Positions 11,569 through 23,820 are shown, numbered from the stretch's first letter. The stretch: DNA of 64,000 nt from Rhododendron vialii (GCF_030253575.1 NC_080567.1:38159501-38223500), one strand, 5' to 3'. A program made the numbers and translations. The notes: generated from the sequence alone by a model not told the origin.

Positions 11569-12340
11569 GTGACCAAATGCAACATGTCATACACGCTTTT
11601 TTGTGCTTTTATGAGCTGAAACCTTTGCCATCAGCCGAGGATTTACATGTACTTGCTATAGAAATGCGAGCATTTGTGACCAGCTTCAAGTAGCTATTTA
11701 TGTGACGGTTTCCTATGAAATACCTTGCATCAGGAGAACATGTTGAGGCAATTCCCCTTTCTTTTCTTTTCTTTTCTTTTTTTTAACCATATTAGTTTTG
11801 GCTGAACTGGAATTTACTTCGTCACCTCAGAGTTGCTTGTAATTTGGGCATTGAAAGAGTATTGGGTTTCATTACTCATGGATGATGGTCAATGACTCAA
11901 TCTCAATGCACCATGTTCACCCCGCATGGCTTAAGGCTTACTCAGTGGTTAATTTCTTTTCATTGCCAACTTAATCTTGACGATTATTTTGTTATGTATT
12001 GAGCTCATCGTAGTTTTATCTGGATTTTTGTTGCTATCGAAATTAGTATGACCTCTGGTAATGCAATTCAGTGATCAGATTTGCTTGTTGACTTGTGGGC
12101 TGATCAGATTTGTTTTTTTTTTTTTCCCTCTATGAGTATTATGTGCTGGTGGATATCGTTAGAGGAGTGCACATTATGATATGGACCCTCCAAAGAGTAC
12201 TCCTATTTGGTAACATACAAACATTACGTTACCCGGTTAATGTGCGTTCATGAAGAGCCAGAACTCAATGGACGAACAAGATGACGGAAAAATTAGACCG
12301 AAATCTCATAAAACATGACGTAAAAACTATACCTAGAAAT
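11569..12340. other. XCT 3' UTR and intergenic sequence
   Basis: The XCT 3' UTR must lie in the first few hundred bases. No canonical AATAAA was picked out with confidence. The rest is AT-rich spacer without a supportable gene. Confidence 0.4.
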
Positions 12341-12346
12341 TTAAAA

Positions 12347-12578
12347 CTCCCTCTATCCCATTTTGGTTGTTCATGTTCGTTTCTCGTCCCTTTTTTTCAA
12401 CGCTTATATCTTCTAATATGAATATCAAAAAATATGCAATATGGATCTTGTTTGATAGTTTTCGATTAGATTTATAATACAAAATTTTTAAAATTATAAA
12501 AAATATTATAAATTGGGAGATATAAGCATTGAAAGAACGACACAAAAACGAAAATGAACTAAAATAGAACGAAGTGAG
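12347..12578. mobile_element. Stowaway-like MITE, diverged
   Basis: The left end CTCCCTCTATCCCATTTT is an imperfect inverted copy of the right end AAAATAGAACGAAGTGAG. The interior is palindromic, with 'CGCTTATATCTTCTAATATG' facing 'ATATAAGCATTGAAAG'. It matches the better preserved element at 34495-34730 in length and internal phrases. The TA target duplication is visible only on the right, so this is an older copy. Confidence 0.75.
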
Positions 12579-13341
12579 TAGAAATTAAACAATGCCGAAA
12601 AGACACCAAAAAAGTTTGTCAAAGGTGTTGTGAATTATTGTGTATGAGCCACTTGGAAGACAAAGGAACAAAAACATTAATAGGGCACTATTTGGGTTAG
12701 ATGAAATAGTAAGTATATTGATTACACCTCTTAGTTTTTCTGTCTATAAATATGATGTACATTGTGTAGAAAAAGATCATCAAGCAAGAGAGAAAGAAAA
12801 GACAGAGAATAAAATATAGTAGGTTCTGAAGATCTACTCTGCTCTTGATAGTTTCTGAAGTAGCTATCTTTCTATATATATATTTGTGTCTGCTTCTTAA
12901 TTTAGTTTCTGCAATCTTATTTATTGCACTAGTTTTATAACAAAAGGAGCCTTTTCATCTCAGCAATCACTTTTTCCTCTAAGATACGATCCTACAAACT
13001 TAGCAGCCCGACGTCGACGTTTCACAAACTCGACATTTTCCTCCATTATTTTAGGGTCCGGCTATTTGCAATTGCGAATTTGTTATATATAGCCATTTCA
13101 TAAGAAGGAATCTAAAAATTTCCTTTTATGAATCGGCTACATGTAGCAAATTCGCAGTTGTATTTAACAGCACTCATTTTTCGCAGTTGTATTTAACAGC
13201 ACTCATTTTTTATTAAGTGTCAGACGCCGCATTTTGCTTCTTGTCTGATAAGTTGATGACTCTCATTCACGCCTTTGCATTACGCAGAAACCGAAGCACA
13301 GCAACGACCCTGCTTCTTCTTCATCCGCCTGAGCCCCGGCG
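12579..13341. promoter_or_regulatory. Upstream region of the TRAP alpha gene
   Basis: No coding signal was seen. A 29-bp tandem duplication (GCAGTTGTATTTAACAGCAC unit) occurs at about 13155-13210, close to the expected core promoter. A candidate TATA-like TCTATAAATATG lies near 12742, but it is some 630 bases from the start codon and may belong to another transcript. Confidence 0.3.
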
Positions 13342-13368
13342 TCTCTCTCTCTCTCTCTCTCTCTCTCT
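13342..13368 (+). repeat. (TC)n tract in the 5' leader of the TRAP alpha gene
   Basis: Thirteen TC repeats end five bases before the initiator ATG at 13374. Pyrimidine-rich leaders of this type (CT tracts or Y patches) are common in plant housekeeping genes. A role in transcription or translation here is inference. Confidence 0.85.
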
Positions 13369-13373
13369 AGAAA

Positions 13374-16300
13374 ATGAGGATTGGTTTCTTCCTCAGTATC
13401 CTAGCTTTTCTCCTCCTCTCCTCTCCCTCCCTCCAAGGTTCGCATCTCAGATTTAGATCCAATTCTTACGCATGCAGATTTAATTTTTCATTTTTTCTGT
13501 GTATTACGTACTTGTATGTCCCTTAAATTTTCACCATCTACTTTTGTGTGGTTGCATTTTCAACCTCAGCCTCCCTTACGATCCCTGACGTCTATTCCTT
13601 CTCGTTTGATTTACAAATTAGCATCTTTGATGACGTTTACTGGTTGATTTTCTGCTTCATTTTATCCGGCAGTGGATTCTTATCGTTGTTTTATTAACCT
13701 GTTATATCTGATCGATTCATGTTTAGTATGGGCAATTCGTACTCGATAGAGATTTGAGATGTTTGTGGTTGGCATGATTGAAAAGTATCTTATTTTACCT
13801 GAGAATTGAAAGCAGTACTTGCTTGCTAAAGCTAAATTGAGTTAATGTACTCCCTCTATCCCATAATTTTATTCCATCTTTTCATTTTTGGATGTTCCAT
13901 TGGGGACGGATGGGTTTGGTGGTGACAAAAACGTATTTAAAGATTTTGTATACTAAACACTATATATTTTTTGGTTTTGACAATGTACCAAGGTTGGTTT
14001 ATTTTGTTTTATTGTGCTGTCTGAGTGAATTTTCATTTACTTTGGCTTCGTTCCAATGTTCCAATGCGGACATTGTTACAAAGAACATTATCTAGAAAAA
14101 TATATAAAATTTAGTACATTTTTGAATCCAGAGGTTCACTTGAACCCCCTCAAATCCAAGTAGAGCTGCCCCTCTGTCCCATAACAGATTATTTTGACAA
14201 GTCAAAAGAGAAAAAGGTGATAGATTTCCTTTTATTTGTCCTTGCTATTTTAACGTGAGGTAATAGATCGTATTTTCCAAATAAAGGGCAATTTAGGGGA
14301 TTTGTTCTTTTTGAGGTGTAACGATGATGTCTCCTTAAATAGTTAGATTCCCATAAGGGACTAAAATTATGGGACAGATGGAATATTACTTTATCGTCAT
14401 ACTGCATTATCTTTGATGTTTGACTTGATAGATGCTTGTTGATTTTGTCTTGATGTTTGATGGGTTCTTGTTTTCATAGTTGTACATAATTTAATCCTGG
14501 AAGTACTTAACTCTGTGATGGTTATTTTAAAGTAATAGCTTACATAGTTGATGTGTAACTTAACTAGTATGTGTTTGCTTGATAGTTGCTAGGTCTCAAG
14601 AAGTTGCTGACGTTGCCGAAGCTGCTATAGAAGCAGGTGATCTTGGGATTGTAGGTGATGATGTCCAAGATTTCACGGACGGGAATTTTAGTCCAGCTCT
14701 AGGAGTGGAAACAGTCTGCGTTTTCCCAAAAAATCCTTCACGATGTGAGAATGATGGAATTTTGTTAAAACATGCTGTGTTTTCATTTGACATCATTTGT
14801 ATTCTTTTTCTTATTTAAAGTCCCATTCTCCTTTTTTTTTTTCAGTTTTAAAAATAGTTTCTTTCTTTATGCAGCCGGGATTGCAGGGGAAGAGAGTGAA
14901 CTCTTGGTTGGAATGAAAAATGAGGGTAATCATTTGTTGTCTGCTAGTGTTATTTCTTTCTTTTTAAGCTACTGGGATTGTTGTCTGATATCACCATTAT
15001 AAGAAAATTCCTATAGCTTATTGTGGCAGTGTGTGACTTTGTGCTCCTTGATGTTATAGTTCATTTTTTTTCGTAGTCTTTCTTTTGAGTGTAGTCTGTT
15101 AGAGAGCTGATCTCACTTGCTACTTTTGGATTATGGCAATAGGGGAAACAAATGTGGATATTATTGCAATCAAGGCCAGTGTTCATCTTTCTTATGATCA
15201 TCGTCTTGTGGTTCAAAACCTTTCTGCACAGGTATTATTGCCTTACTGACTTGTCTTCGTGGCTTCTACATGATAAATGGCATTAACCCAGGTTCCAAAC
15301 CCATTTACAACTATATACAACTTATTATATGCTTTTATTATAATTTCATCTTCGTAGTAGTTGGTTCTCCTGCGAATAGTAGGATCTAGGGTTCTCCTGC
15401 GAATAGTAGGATCTAGGGTTAAATGCTCTCTTTTTCTGTTAAGTATGTCATGCCAACAGAATCCTTGGAAGCAGTAGGTTGACTAATATTTTGTTTGGTT
15501 GCATAACGTCTAAAACGTATTTGGGTGGGCTGATGGTGAAGGATGTCTTAGGGAATGGTGATAAAACGTGATATATTGAGCAGGACCAATGTAGATCATG
15601 CTTGACTAGAAAATGATTGAGTTTATGGTGAGACATGTATGCAATTGCAATCAACCGAGGCTTAGAGAGAAGAGCATGGTCGCCATAGCAGAGTGAGGAT
15701 CCCAGCTACACAATTTTTCAGATGGTGATGATGCAAAGGCGTCATGGAACAGTTCATAGGGGTCTCTTTCTATTGGTGGTTTGAGGTATACATCTTAGTT
15801 GGTGATTCACATTGGGGTATTTCTACTTTGAGTTAAATAGAGAAAGGCGCATAGAGCCATAGAGGACCATTTCTTTTGAAGTGTCTGTCTTAACCTTTAA
15901 ATGACCATGTATGTATATTTTTTGAGATTTGAGATTCCCATAGCAAGACCATGATTATGGTACTGTTTGTAACTTCAAATGAGGATTCTCTACTTGTTTC
16001 ATTTGAAGACTTCGATCTAGGTTCTTTAGTATACCGTCTATTCTCATATATGTGAGTTTTATGCTGTTGCTTCAGCCTTAGTTTTGAATTTTCCTCCCTG
16101 TTATGAGTTATCTCATGTAAACTTTTTCAACTGAAGAAACTATGCCTTTTCAAATTTTTGGAGTTCTTGCAGGATGCTATCATGTGTTTTTTCGGTCTTG
16201 CCTATATTCAAATTTGCCCCCCTGTCTTTTCGGTCTTACCTATATTCAAATTTGCCCCCCTTCCTTTCTGTACTTAGACTTAGTTTTGAACATTTGCTTG

Positions 16301-18198
16301 CTCTACTTCATTTTCTCGTTCTCAATGTTTGCTGTAATTTGGCTCAGTTGGTTGCTATATGTTTGTGTTCCTTAGGGTTTCAACAATGCTTCAGTTCCTC
16401 CCTCAGCTCAAGCTACTTTTCCATACGTGTTTGGTGTCAGCAAATTTTTGCAGGTATGTCCATTGCTCTGGATTTTCACGCATGCTGTTTGGAAAAATAG
16501 TGTAGCTGTGGTTTTCATTTCAGATGCCCATTGATTTTTCCGCGAGCCTAGGCAGTTACAGTAATTCTTTTTGCTGCAGCCTGGAACATTTGATCTTGTG
16601 GGCACCATTATCTATGAGATAGACCAGAACCCGTACCAGAGCACATTCTACAATGGTACCTTTGAAGTTACTGAAACTAGTGGCCCTCTCAGTGTTGAGT
16701 CAGTTTTCCTGTTTTTCCTTGGAATTGGCCTTGTTGGCCTTCTTGGAATATGGATTCGTAGTCAGATACAGCACCTTTCCAAGGTAATTACATGCCCTCT
16801 TCCATATACTCCATCTTATGCTATTAAGTAGGAGTAGATCTAAGATGTTATAGCAGTTTGTGGTTTAATCGTAATTTGACAATCTTTTAGATTTGCCCTA
16901 TTACTTCTTGAACATTAACAATGCAAACGATATCATGTACTTTTGTTCACATTTGGAAGGAAATCATTGAAGTGATGTATTGTCGTTTTTTTCTATGACC
17001 CACCCATTGTTCCATTTTGTGGTGTGGCACTGTAGCTTAGTAGCAAGGAGCTTCTAAAGTGGTGGCACCAACCTTAGGAGTGGGCTCCTACGCTTCCAAC
17101 TACGGAGCTTGATGGGAGCCTCTCCTTACAAAGATGGTAGCTTTTGTACAATTATTGTATATAATAGCAGTGATTTATCACTTGGCTTTATTAATTGGTC
17201 TTTGATGAACTCATATATCTTGTCCAAGTCATGATATCTTGAAAAGAAAACCATATATTGTAACACTAGCCCATTTCTGGCACTTTGGTGCATTGGCCCA
17301 TATTTTTCCTGCATAAAATGATTGTACTTTCAAAGTGTATATTTTATGCTACATTGTGTGCGCTCCTTTCATGCTTCCCAACTTTGGGAGCTTCTATATT
17401 CTTCCGCTCCCGCTCCGTGCACCCAAGTGTTGTACTGTACACCCAATTTGAGGGAATCATTTTTGTTTTATAGGCCTTCACAGATATCTTCTATTCTTTT
17501 TGAGTTCTTTTCTAGGTAGATATAGATACTATTTAGGATAATACTCCCTCTGTCCTACTTTATTGATCCCTTTTGGGTATTCCAACTTATTAGGGGAACA
17601 TCATCATTGAACTTGTCATATTATTTCTTTTTGCTTTTTACCCCTCAAACATCATAATTACATGTACTTCATTTCAAAAATTAAGGGTAAGAAGTAACTT
17701 CATCACTTTTCAATTGGGACAATCTTTTTGGGACCAAAAAGATTGGCAGATTTTATTCCTCTTTAACGAATGTTTTATGATACTGAATCTAGAGATGGGC
17801 AGATTTTATTCATCTTCTTTTCTCTCTCCATGACTTGATATTTCATTTTGGTTTTTTCCTCCTTGAATCGAAATGGTATAACCTTTTTCAAATTGATGTA
17901 TATCATTATCAGAAAACTAAGAGGCAACCTAAGGTGGAAGTTGGAACCAAGACAACTGATGCCTCAATGGACGAGTGGTTGCAGGTATGTTGTTTTATGC
18001 ATCTTCAAACTCAACTACTCAAAGTTTTTTTTCCCTTGACCTCAGTTGCTTTTTGCAATCTTCTGTTTTCATGTATGAACATGTTAAATACATCTTCTCC
18101 TTCAGTTATGAGTTCTCTATAAAATGTTTGGTATCTGCGATAAAAGACGGGTGTTTAAACTGAATATTCAACTTGATGTCTTTTATTTGGTGACTGAT

Positions 18199-18265
<67 letters not shown>

Positions 18266-18313
18266 GGAACTGCATATACTCAATCACTGGCCAACAAATC
18301 AAAAAAGAAGTAG
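13374..18313 (+). CDS. Translocon-associated protein subunit alpha (TRAP alpha / signal sequence receptor alpha), 8 exons
   Basis: Exons: 13374-13437, 14586-14744, 14875-14925, 15143-15231, 16376-16453, 16580-16783, 17913-17984, 18266-18313. All are GT/AG and in phase, 765 bp and 254 residues, the usual size of plant TRAP alpha. An N-terminal signal peptide (MRIGFFLSILAFLLLSS) is followed by an acidic luminal stretch. The conserved luminal domain follows, with VETVCVFPKNPS, ELLVGMKNEG, SVHLSYDHRLVVQNLSAQ and the ATFPYVFGVSKFLQPGTFDL block. Sequons lie at about N125 (NAS) and N172 (NGT). One membrane span (VFLFFLGIGLVGLLGIWI, residues about 189-206) and a short Lys-rich cytosolic tail ending KSKKK complete it. 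The complex sits beside the Sec61 channel in the ER membrane and assists import and N-glycosylation. The last intron ends in a 62-base CT run. Nothing appears broken. Confidence 0.95.
13850..14382. mobile_element. MITE-like insertion in TRAP alpha intron 1
   Basis: The left end CTCCCTCTATCCCATAATTTTA and the right end TAAAATTATGGGACAGATGGA are inverted copies with a few mismatches, and TA precedes the left end. The ends are Stowaway-like. The length of about 530 bp is long for that family, and an internal CCCCTCTGTCCCATAACAG near 14169 suggests one element inserted into another. Boundaries are approximate. Confidence 0.55.
15363..15416. repeat. 27-bp tandem duplication in TRAP alpha intron 4
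   Basis: Two adjacent near-identical copies of a GGTTCTCCTGCGAATAGTAG-type unit, twenty-seven bases apart. No function is apparent. Confidence 0.9.
16193..16268. repeat. 38-bp tandem duplication in TRAP alpha intron 4
   Basis: Two copies of a CGGTCTTGCCTATATTCAAA-type unit with a CCCCCC end. The units differ by a few bases. No function is apparent. Confidence 0.8.
18201..18263 (+). repeat. (CT)n microsatellite forming the polypyrimidine tract of TRAP alpha intron 7
   Basis: About 31 CT dinucleotides run directly into the acceptor CTCAG|GGA at 18264-18265. The microsatellite itself supplies the polypyrimidine tract of the last 3' splice site. Confidence 0.95.
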
Positions 18314-18800
18314 ATCAGGCTTGGACGAAGAATTATGATGAGGCGTAGATTCTTGTAACACAAAGTAGCCGTGTCGAAACGCCTAAATGGCAAAGTTGTT
18401 AAAAAAACACTAGGCCAGGAAACGCCTCAGGGAGTATGAGGAAGAGAAATTCATTACATTTCATTTTTTCTTCAAGACAGCCAAGAGTTGAACCTTTCTA
18501 GAGCAAAATCAGCGGAATTTGACTTAGGGAAGATACAATTTTGTAAAATTAAATTAAGGATTGTCATTTTGATATACTGTTTTCGTCCTGTCAATTGGAT
18601 CCTTCTTGCCTTCTTTTTGTGGATAATCCTTTTGGTCATTGAATTTGCCTAGTGTGTGTGCTGCTTAGTGGTGTTTATGATATGGTGGTGGTGGAGGATG
18701 TAAATCAAACAAGGTGATATCTTTGAGTTTGTGGAGAATAGGAAGAAAGAGCTCCATTTAGCATTGACAATAGAGAATATCCAAAATGAATTTACAATGT
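18314..18800. other. TRAP alpha 3' UTR and spacer
   Basis: No open frame of note. The 3' UTR is expected here; no strong AATAAA site was identified. Confidence 0.4.
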
Positions 18801-18804
18801 TACA

Positions 18805-19288
18805 GGATCAACTTTTATTTTGTTGTTTCGAAGGTTAGGGGTGTTTGGGCCGGCTTACGCACACATTCACTATTTTCCTCCCATGTCCGGTCGAAGGCAG
18901 GCCATTCACGCCGGGATCAGAGGATTCACAAGATAATTCTCTCGTTGGCCTGGCTCGAACAGGTTGCCAAGTTTCAAATTCGGAATGTCTGACTGTTTGG
19001 GTTTACAACTCATCAATGTTGCCACTTGTGCTATAAATTTGTTACGGGATCAACTTTTATTTTGTTGTTTCGACGGTCAGGGGTGTTCGGGCCAGCTTAC
19101 GCACACCTTGACTATTTCCCTTCCCTCTCCGATCAAAGGCAGGCAGACCGTCCACTCCGAGATCAGGGGAATGAAATTTCTCTCTCGTTGGCCTGGCTTG
19201 AAGAGGTTGCCAAGTTTCGAATTCAAAATGTCTAACTGTCTGGGTTTACAACTCATCGATGTTGCCACTCATGCTACCCCTTGGGGTT
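18805..19288 (-). repeat. Two tandem copies of a 242-bp SINE-like unit
   Basis: Copies start at 18805 and 19047 with the same GGATCAACTTTTATTTTGTT phrase. Each contains GGGTGTTCGGGCCAGCTTAC (or a close variant). On the minus strand this reads GTAAGCTGGCCCGAACACC, the conserved 3' part of Au-like plant SINEs. A GAATTCGAAACTTGGCAACC stretch on that strand could derive from a B box. The unit was therefore probably a minus-strand SINE copy, later duplicated with some flank. Copies differ by scattered substitutions and small indels. Confidence 0.65.
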
Positions 19289-19311
19289 TACGGGATACAC
19301 TTCGGACGCGG

Positions 19312-19466
19312 GGTGTCCTTGTGGCCAAGGCAGGCGGTGCTGCCCCTCGCACGGCACCGTTCCTCGCACGGCACCGTTTTGTGCATTAATAACCCACTTC
19401 TTTTTTCTTTTTCTCTTTGTTGATGCCCCTCCCTTGGCCACAAGGGCAGTAGGCACCCCGCGTCCA
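19312..19466. repeat. Foldback (inverted repeat) of about 150 bp
   Basis: The left arm GGACGCGGGGTGTCCTTGTG..CCAAGG faces the right arm CCTTGGCCACAAGG..CACCCCGCGTCC, separated by a GC-rich doublet (CTCGCACGGCACCGTT, repeated) and a T-rich loop. RNA from either strand would form a stem of about 30 pairs with bulges. It could be a small MITE or a young hairpin locus. No target duplication was identified. Confidence 0.7.
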
Positions 19467-19559
19467 TCAACTTCACGCAACTTGTAAATACCAATTCCAA
19501 TTGTTTTACGCATCGTTTTCCTAGGAAAATGAAAGTCACCCCTCTAGCTTCTCACAGTA

Positions 19560-20900
19560 GTTATTATCTGTCTTCAGTTGGTAGCAAAAATTAATACTGT
19601 GAAATCTCATTTCCCTTTCTCTGATAAGAGTGGAAAGGAATGTGAGGTACGTAGGACGGCTTGTGGCAATTATGAGTCACATGCACCCAAAAAGCAACAT
19701 TTTCAAAGGAGCTGCTGACTTTTATATAAGCTTGATATATAATTATATATGCATGCGTGATTTATGGATGGTATCCATAAAAAAGGCTATTTAATGAATG
19801 ATAACTAATCTGATGTTGATTCCTTTGTGCTTTATCAAGATCAACAAAATAGACTAAATATTCCGGACACAAGGAGTTGAATTTAAAAGGCGTGTTATTA
19901 AGCTTTTTGCCTAGCATTTACCAAGTTGGTAAGGGATTTGGCAACAGTGCGTAGGTAATTGCAACCAGCATGGCGACTTCCCTTTCAGGGTTCCTTACTG
20001 GTTGTGGGATGGTCGGCTAGGAGGTGTCTTTGCAAGGTAGAACACTGAGAGGATAAGTAGCGGTGTTATTCTAAGTTGAATGTTATATGGTGAAAATAAG
20101 TGGAAGTGTCGAAGACTTACAAATGGCTTGGACTCGTGATCGTTTCATCCAGGATTTTGTTCTGACGGCTTTAATCAGGTATCTGTTAGTGGACGATGAG
20201 ATTTGTTCCTCAAGACTTCTCTAAATCTCCTCAACACAGTGTTGCATCCCACCATTCTTGACCTGAGGAAGGAATGTGGAATTAATCTAGGTGCAAGTAA
20301 AAAGACTTGGACACTGATTAATCTAACAAAAAAAAAATACACAATGGCAAGGGGAAATCTAGACTTTAATGTTTGGCTTATACGTATTTCTTATCATCCT
20401 TATAATCGAAGAAATAATAAATTGATGTGAACATCATGAATTATAGTAAGAAAAAATAATAACCAAAGAAAACGTTCGAGGGGGAATCCCGATAGGGAGG
20501 TGATGATGTTACTAATAAATCTACTAATTAATGCTGTAAAAATTAAACCCAAAAAAAAGAAAAAGAAAAAGAAATCTCATAGGAAAAACACTGTTAGTGA
20601 ACATCCAAAGACCATAAATGCCCCAGCTCACTAACTTTCCTTTGGGTTGAAAATGCTAACTTTCCAGCTGCAGATTCTTGAAAATTCAATGCTCAAGCTT
20701 AAAAATGCTAGTTGTCGGTACTCGCCTAGGGCAATATACCATTGTCGAAGCCGGCCAAGAAAATTTTGCTGTACATTTTGTGATTACAGCACTTAAGGTA
20801 CCCCAATTTTAGCCTGTCAAGTGTAAACTGAGTGATAAAAACAAGTGGGTAAACAGTGCCTTTCTTTTAGTCTCAAGAAAAAAGGTAGGAGGATACGATC
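19560..20900. other. Intergenic, no gene recognised
   Basis: AT-rich. Short open frames (such as 20203-20430) resemble nothing I recognise and show no splice or codon pattern that supports a gene. Confidence 0.4.
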
Positions 20901-20925
20901 AATGCGAGACATTTCTTTTTCTAGG

Positions 20926-21760
20926 CGTGATTAGAGGCTTTTCTAGCCACTATAGAGCTTTAAACTTGAACGGTTCCGATCATTGTTTTGAGTCGGGAAA
21001 AGACCTACAAATGGCCCAAACTAGACCATGCTAGAGCGGAGAGGAAGACTAGACGGGAGCTCAGTTCCTGGCCGGGGACAATACGGCCCAACAACAGCCA
21101 GTTTGATATATGTTACATCAGTTCAAAATTGTAACTTGATCTACGCGCGTAATAAAATTTTGGAGTATTAAGAGTGCCTCCACCTCTTTTAATGGCATCA
21201 TTAAGTGACTACAAATCACAGCAATTATAGGTGCATAATATCCACAAGTCCCTAAATCATCAACCACTAAGGTTGCTTCATTATGGCAATGAGCCAATGA
21301 CAGCTCCAAAAATCTTGATCTAACAAATAATTTTGGGACCTTGAGCTATGGGGTAGATCAAAAAACATACTGAAATAGAGTGTGGGGTTGGAGAGACATT
21401 GTCGGCATTCTTACATTCAATTAATTCTTTTTAGGTTTGAGTAGAGGCGTTTCTAGCCACTATGAAGCCGGACATCAACGAGTTTCACATACGTTAGATC
21501 ATTTTCAAGATTAACTACGTAATCAAATTTTGTAATATTTAGAGTGTCTCCACCTCTTTAATAGTCTCATTAAGTGACTACAAATCACAAAAGTCCCCTA
21601 AATCATGATCACCCACTTTTGTTGCTTCATTATGGCATGACAGCTCCAAAAATCTTGATCTAAGAAATAATTTTGAGCGTTGAGGGTAGACCAAAAAAAC
21701 ATACTAAAACACTGTGAGGTTGGAGAGTCATTGTCCACACTGTTACATCCATTCAGCACA
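20926..21760. repeat. Imperfect tandem duplication, period about 510 bp
   Basis: The phrase AGAGGCTTTTCTAGCCACTAT at about 20934 recurs with small changes at about 21444. Matching order continues in both copies: 'GTGTCTCCACCTCTTT', 'CATTAAGTGACTACAAATCA', 'ATGACAGCTCCAAAAATCTT', 'GGTTGGAGAG'. The second copy is shorter (deletions). No coding potential was seen. Confidence 0.8.
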
Positions 21761-22017
21761 TGCTAATTAATGCATAATGCCCTCATTGCTTCGCAAATAG
21801 GTGGGAAGCCCGTATCAATTAATTATCTATACAAAATAAACAAAAAACATGCAAATATGGTCCTCTCATGGGTTGCCCCTACAACACAAAATTCATCTAA
21901 TTTAGAGAAATAATTCTCTACCCAATTCTAATTTGATTGTGATTATGACTAATCTGTTCTTAAAAAAATTGGATTGCCTTGCTTATCAATAAGCTTAAAC
22001 TCCATCTCTTTTGGCAG

Positions 22018-22216
22018 GGATGCTCCAAAGCAGCCCCGTGTAGAGCGCTATAGTGTACCACCAGAGCCGTCCAAAGTGTTTTCAATGGTCTGGATTAAAA
22101 ATGAACTCTTCCAAAGAAAAGTTAACTCTCTTCCCCGTCCAAACCATTGATTGTCGAGATGGCCGATCCGGATGTGCCCTACAGAGCACTCTACAGGGAG
22201 CTGCTTTGCAGCATCC
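22018..22216. mobile_element. Small MITE-like element, about 200 bp
   Basis: The left end GGATGCTCCAAAGCAGCCCC and following bases (TGTAGAGCGCT) are an imperfect inverted copy of the right end, where AGAGCACTCTACAGGGAGCT precedes GCTTTGCAGCATCC. A long terminal inverted repeat with a short non-coding centre is typical of MITEs. Target duplication is not clear, so the superfamily is left open. Confidence 0.65.
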
Positions 22217-22494
22217 TCGGATCTAGAAACCGACACTTACGAATGCTTGATGTGCCACAGTATTGTTGTTCCTAGTGTCTTAATCCAAAGAAAATTCTCA
22301 CTAAAACCTATCAATTCTCACAAACAACAATTGGGGCTCGTGTGTAAATGATAGGGCCCTTTTCAATTATGAAATTGGGAAGGAAAAACAAGATGTGGAT
22401 CTTTATGTGGTTTTGGTAATTCTGAATTTTTTGAATGCAACAAAGCTAATACATCTATCTATGCAGCAATATAAATTGCACAAATTGGAAAGGT

Positions 22495-22715
22495 AAATGT
22501 CATATATTGATGATTCGAAACCTCAGGGTTTGCTCCCACATGGTCTTGATTTCGAAACCTTTTTAGGTGCGACAATTTATGTGGAGTCAGTTAGTAAGAG
22601 AACTTTGTCTCGACTTAATCGGGAACCCCGCTAGTGAACGACGAACTCATCCAAGCTCCTAGTCGAGGTGCGTCTATATTGGGCCGAAACACCCTGGGTT
22701 GTTTCCTTCAAAAAA
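22495..22715 (+). mobile_element. Degenerate SINE-like sequence
   Basis: A degraded TTTCGAAACC box is followed by the tail phrase AGTCGAGGTGCGTCTATATT...GGCCGAAACACCCTGGG, close to the conserved 3' part of Au-like SINEs seen at 5640-5835. Boundaries are approximate. Confidence 0.5.
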
Positions 22716-23820
22716 TAATGCTTAATATGATTCAAAGCTGAAAAAAAATTTAGGCGAAGATCGGAGCTAAACTTTTCTCAGTCAAATCCACGTTAGGAAT
22801 TCACGAAAAGCTAACACAAGGTCTAGGGTATAAGCTTGCAGAAAATATAGAATTACAATACAAATGCAAGATCAATAAATCCATGTGTTTCGCTCAAGAC
22901 GGGGAACGTTCAAAGTCACTTAAATTCATTTCATTATGATGAAGAAGACTACATGTAACACCGGAGTTGCATATTTCTTGCTTAAGTTGGATTCACGAAC
23001 CTCATAGATCGGTGTACAGTACTATCAGACTCCATCCTCAACAAGATTCATACGGGTACTTCTCCATCCTCAACAAGATTCATACGGGTGCTTTGAAAGT
23101 GCGCGCGCGCATGAGAGAGAGCGCTTGGCCAACTGGAGCTAGGGCTTTGGCACCACATTGCAGTAAACAATGAATAGACTCGTTTAATAGATTTATTTGA
23201 TTCACGTGAGTTTAAATGCATATCCTCAATCACAACAAGTTTTACTTTTCTGAACACCTTTCAGCCCAAACTTCCAAGTTCCAACCGTGTGAAATCACAG
23301 CTCAATCATGAGAAGCAACAAGATTCCCCATCTTTTGCCAGAACAACAGTTTTGCCAGGATAGTTTGCAGCAAATTTAACCCTCTAGGGACTCTGGGTTT
23401 TGTCAGAACAGTTTTGTCATTGACCGCTGAGTGTTCAATAAGGCAAGAAGAATAAAAAAAAAACCGTCGTGTTTCTGAAACACTTTTAACACTTTTCAAG
23501 GCACTTTAACACATAAAAAAATTGTATTTTTGGTCATTTAATTTTCTGCCTTATTGACAGGCCAGTGAACTGTTATTAGCGTTTACCTTCCGCAAAAGCA
23601 TAGTACATTAATTTATGGTTGGTTGGTTTACAGATAGAGAGAGTGCATGCAGGCTACAGCACAGCAGAAATTAGCGAAAACAGTTGTACGTGCAGTTGAG
23701 ATCTCATTCAATGCAAGGATAATGGCCCTTTGATTTTTCTGCAAAAGTCTATTTCAATGGGGTCCAAAACCTCATGTGAAGCCCATTATTGAGCGTCGGT
23801 ACGAGTCTTAAACCACTTAA
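22716..23820. other. Intergenic, upstream of the proline-rich protein gene
   Basis: No gene was seen. A 27-bp direct repeat (TCCATCCTCAACAAGATTCA, then TACGGGT) occurs twice at about 23033-23091. Confidence 0.4.

Noticed and set aside
17542-17720. Possible Stowaway in TRAP alpha intron 6 (CTCCCTCTGTCC start)
   Set aside because: Only the left end is convincing; the right end and TA duplication could not be matched.
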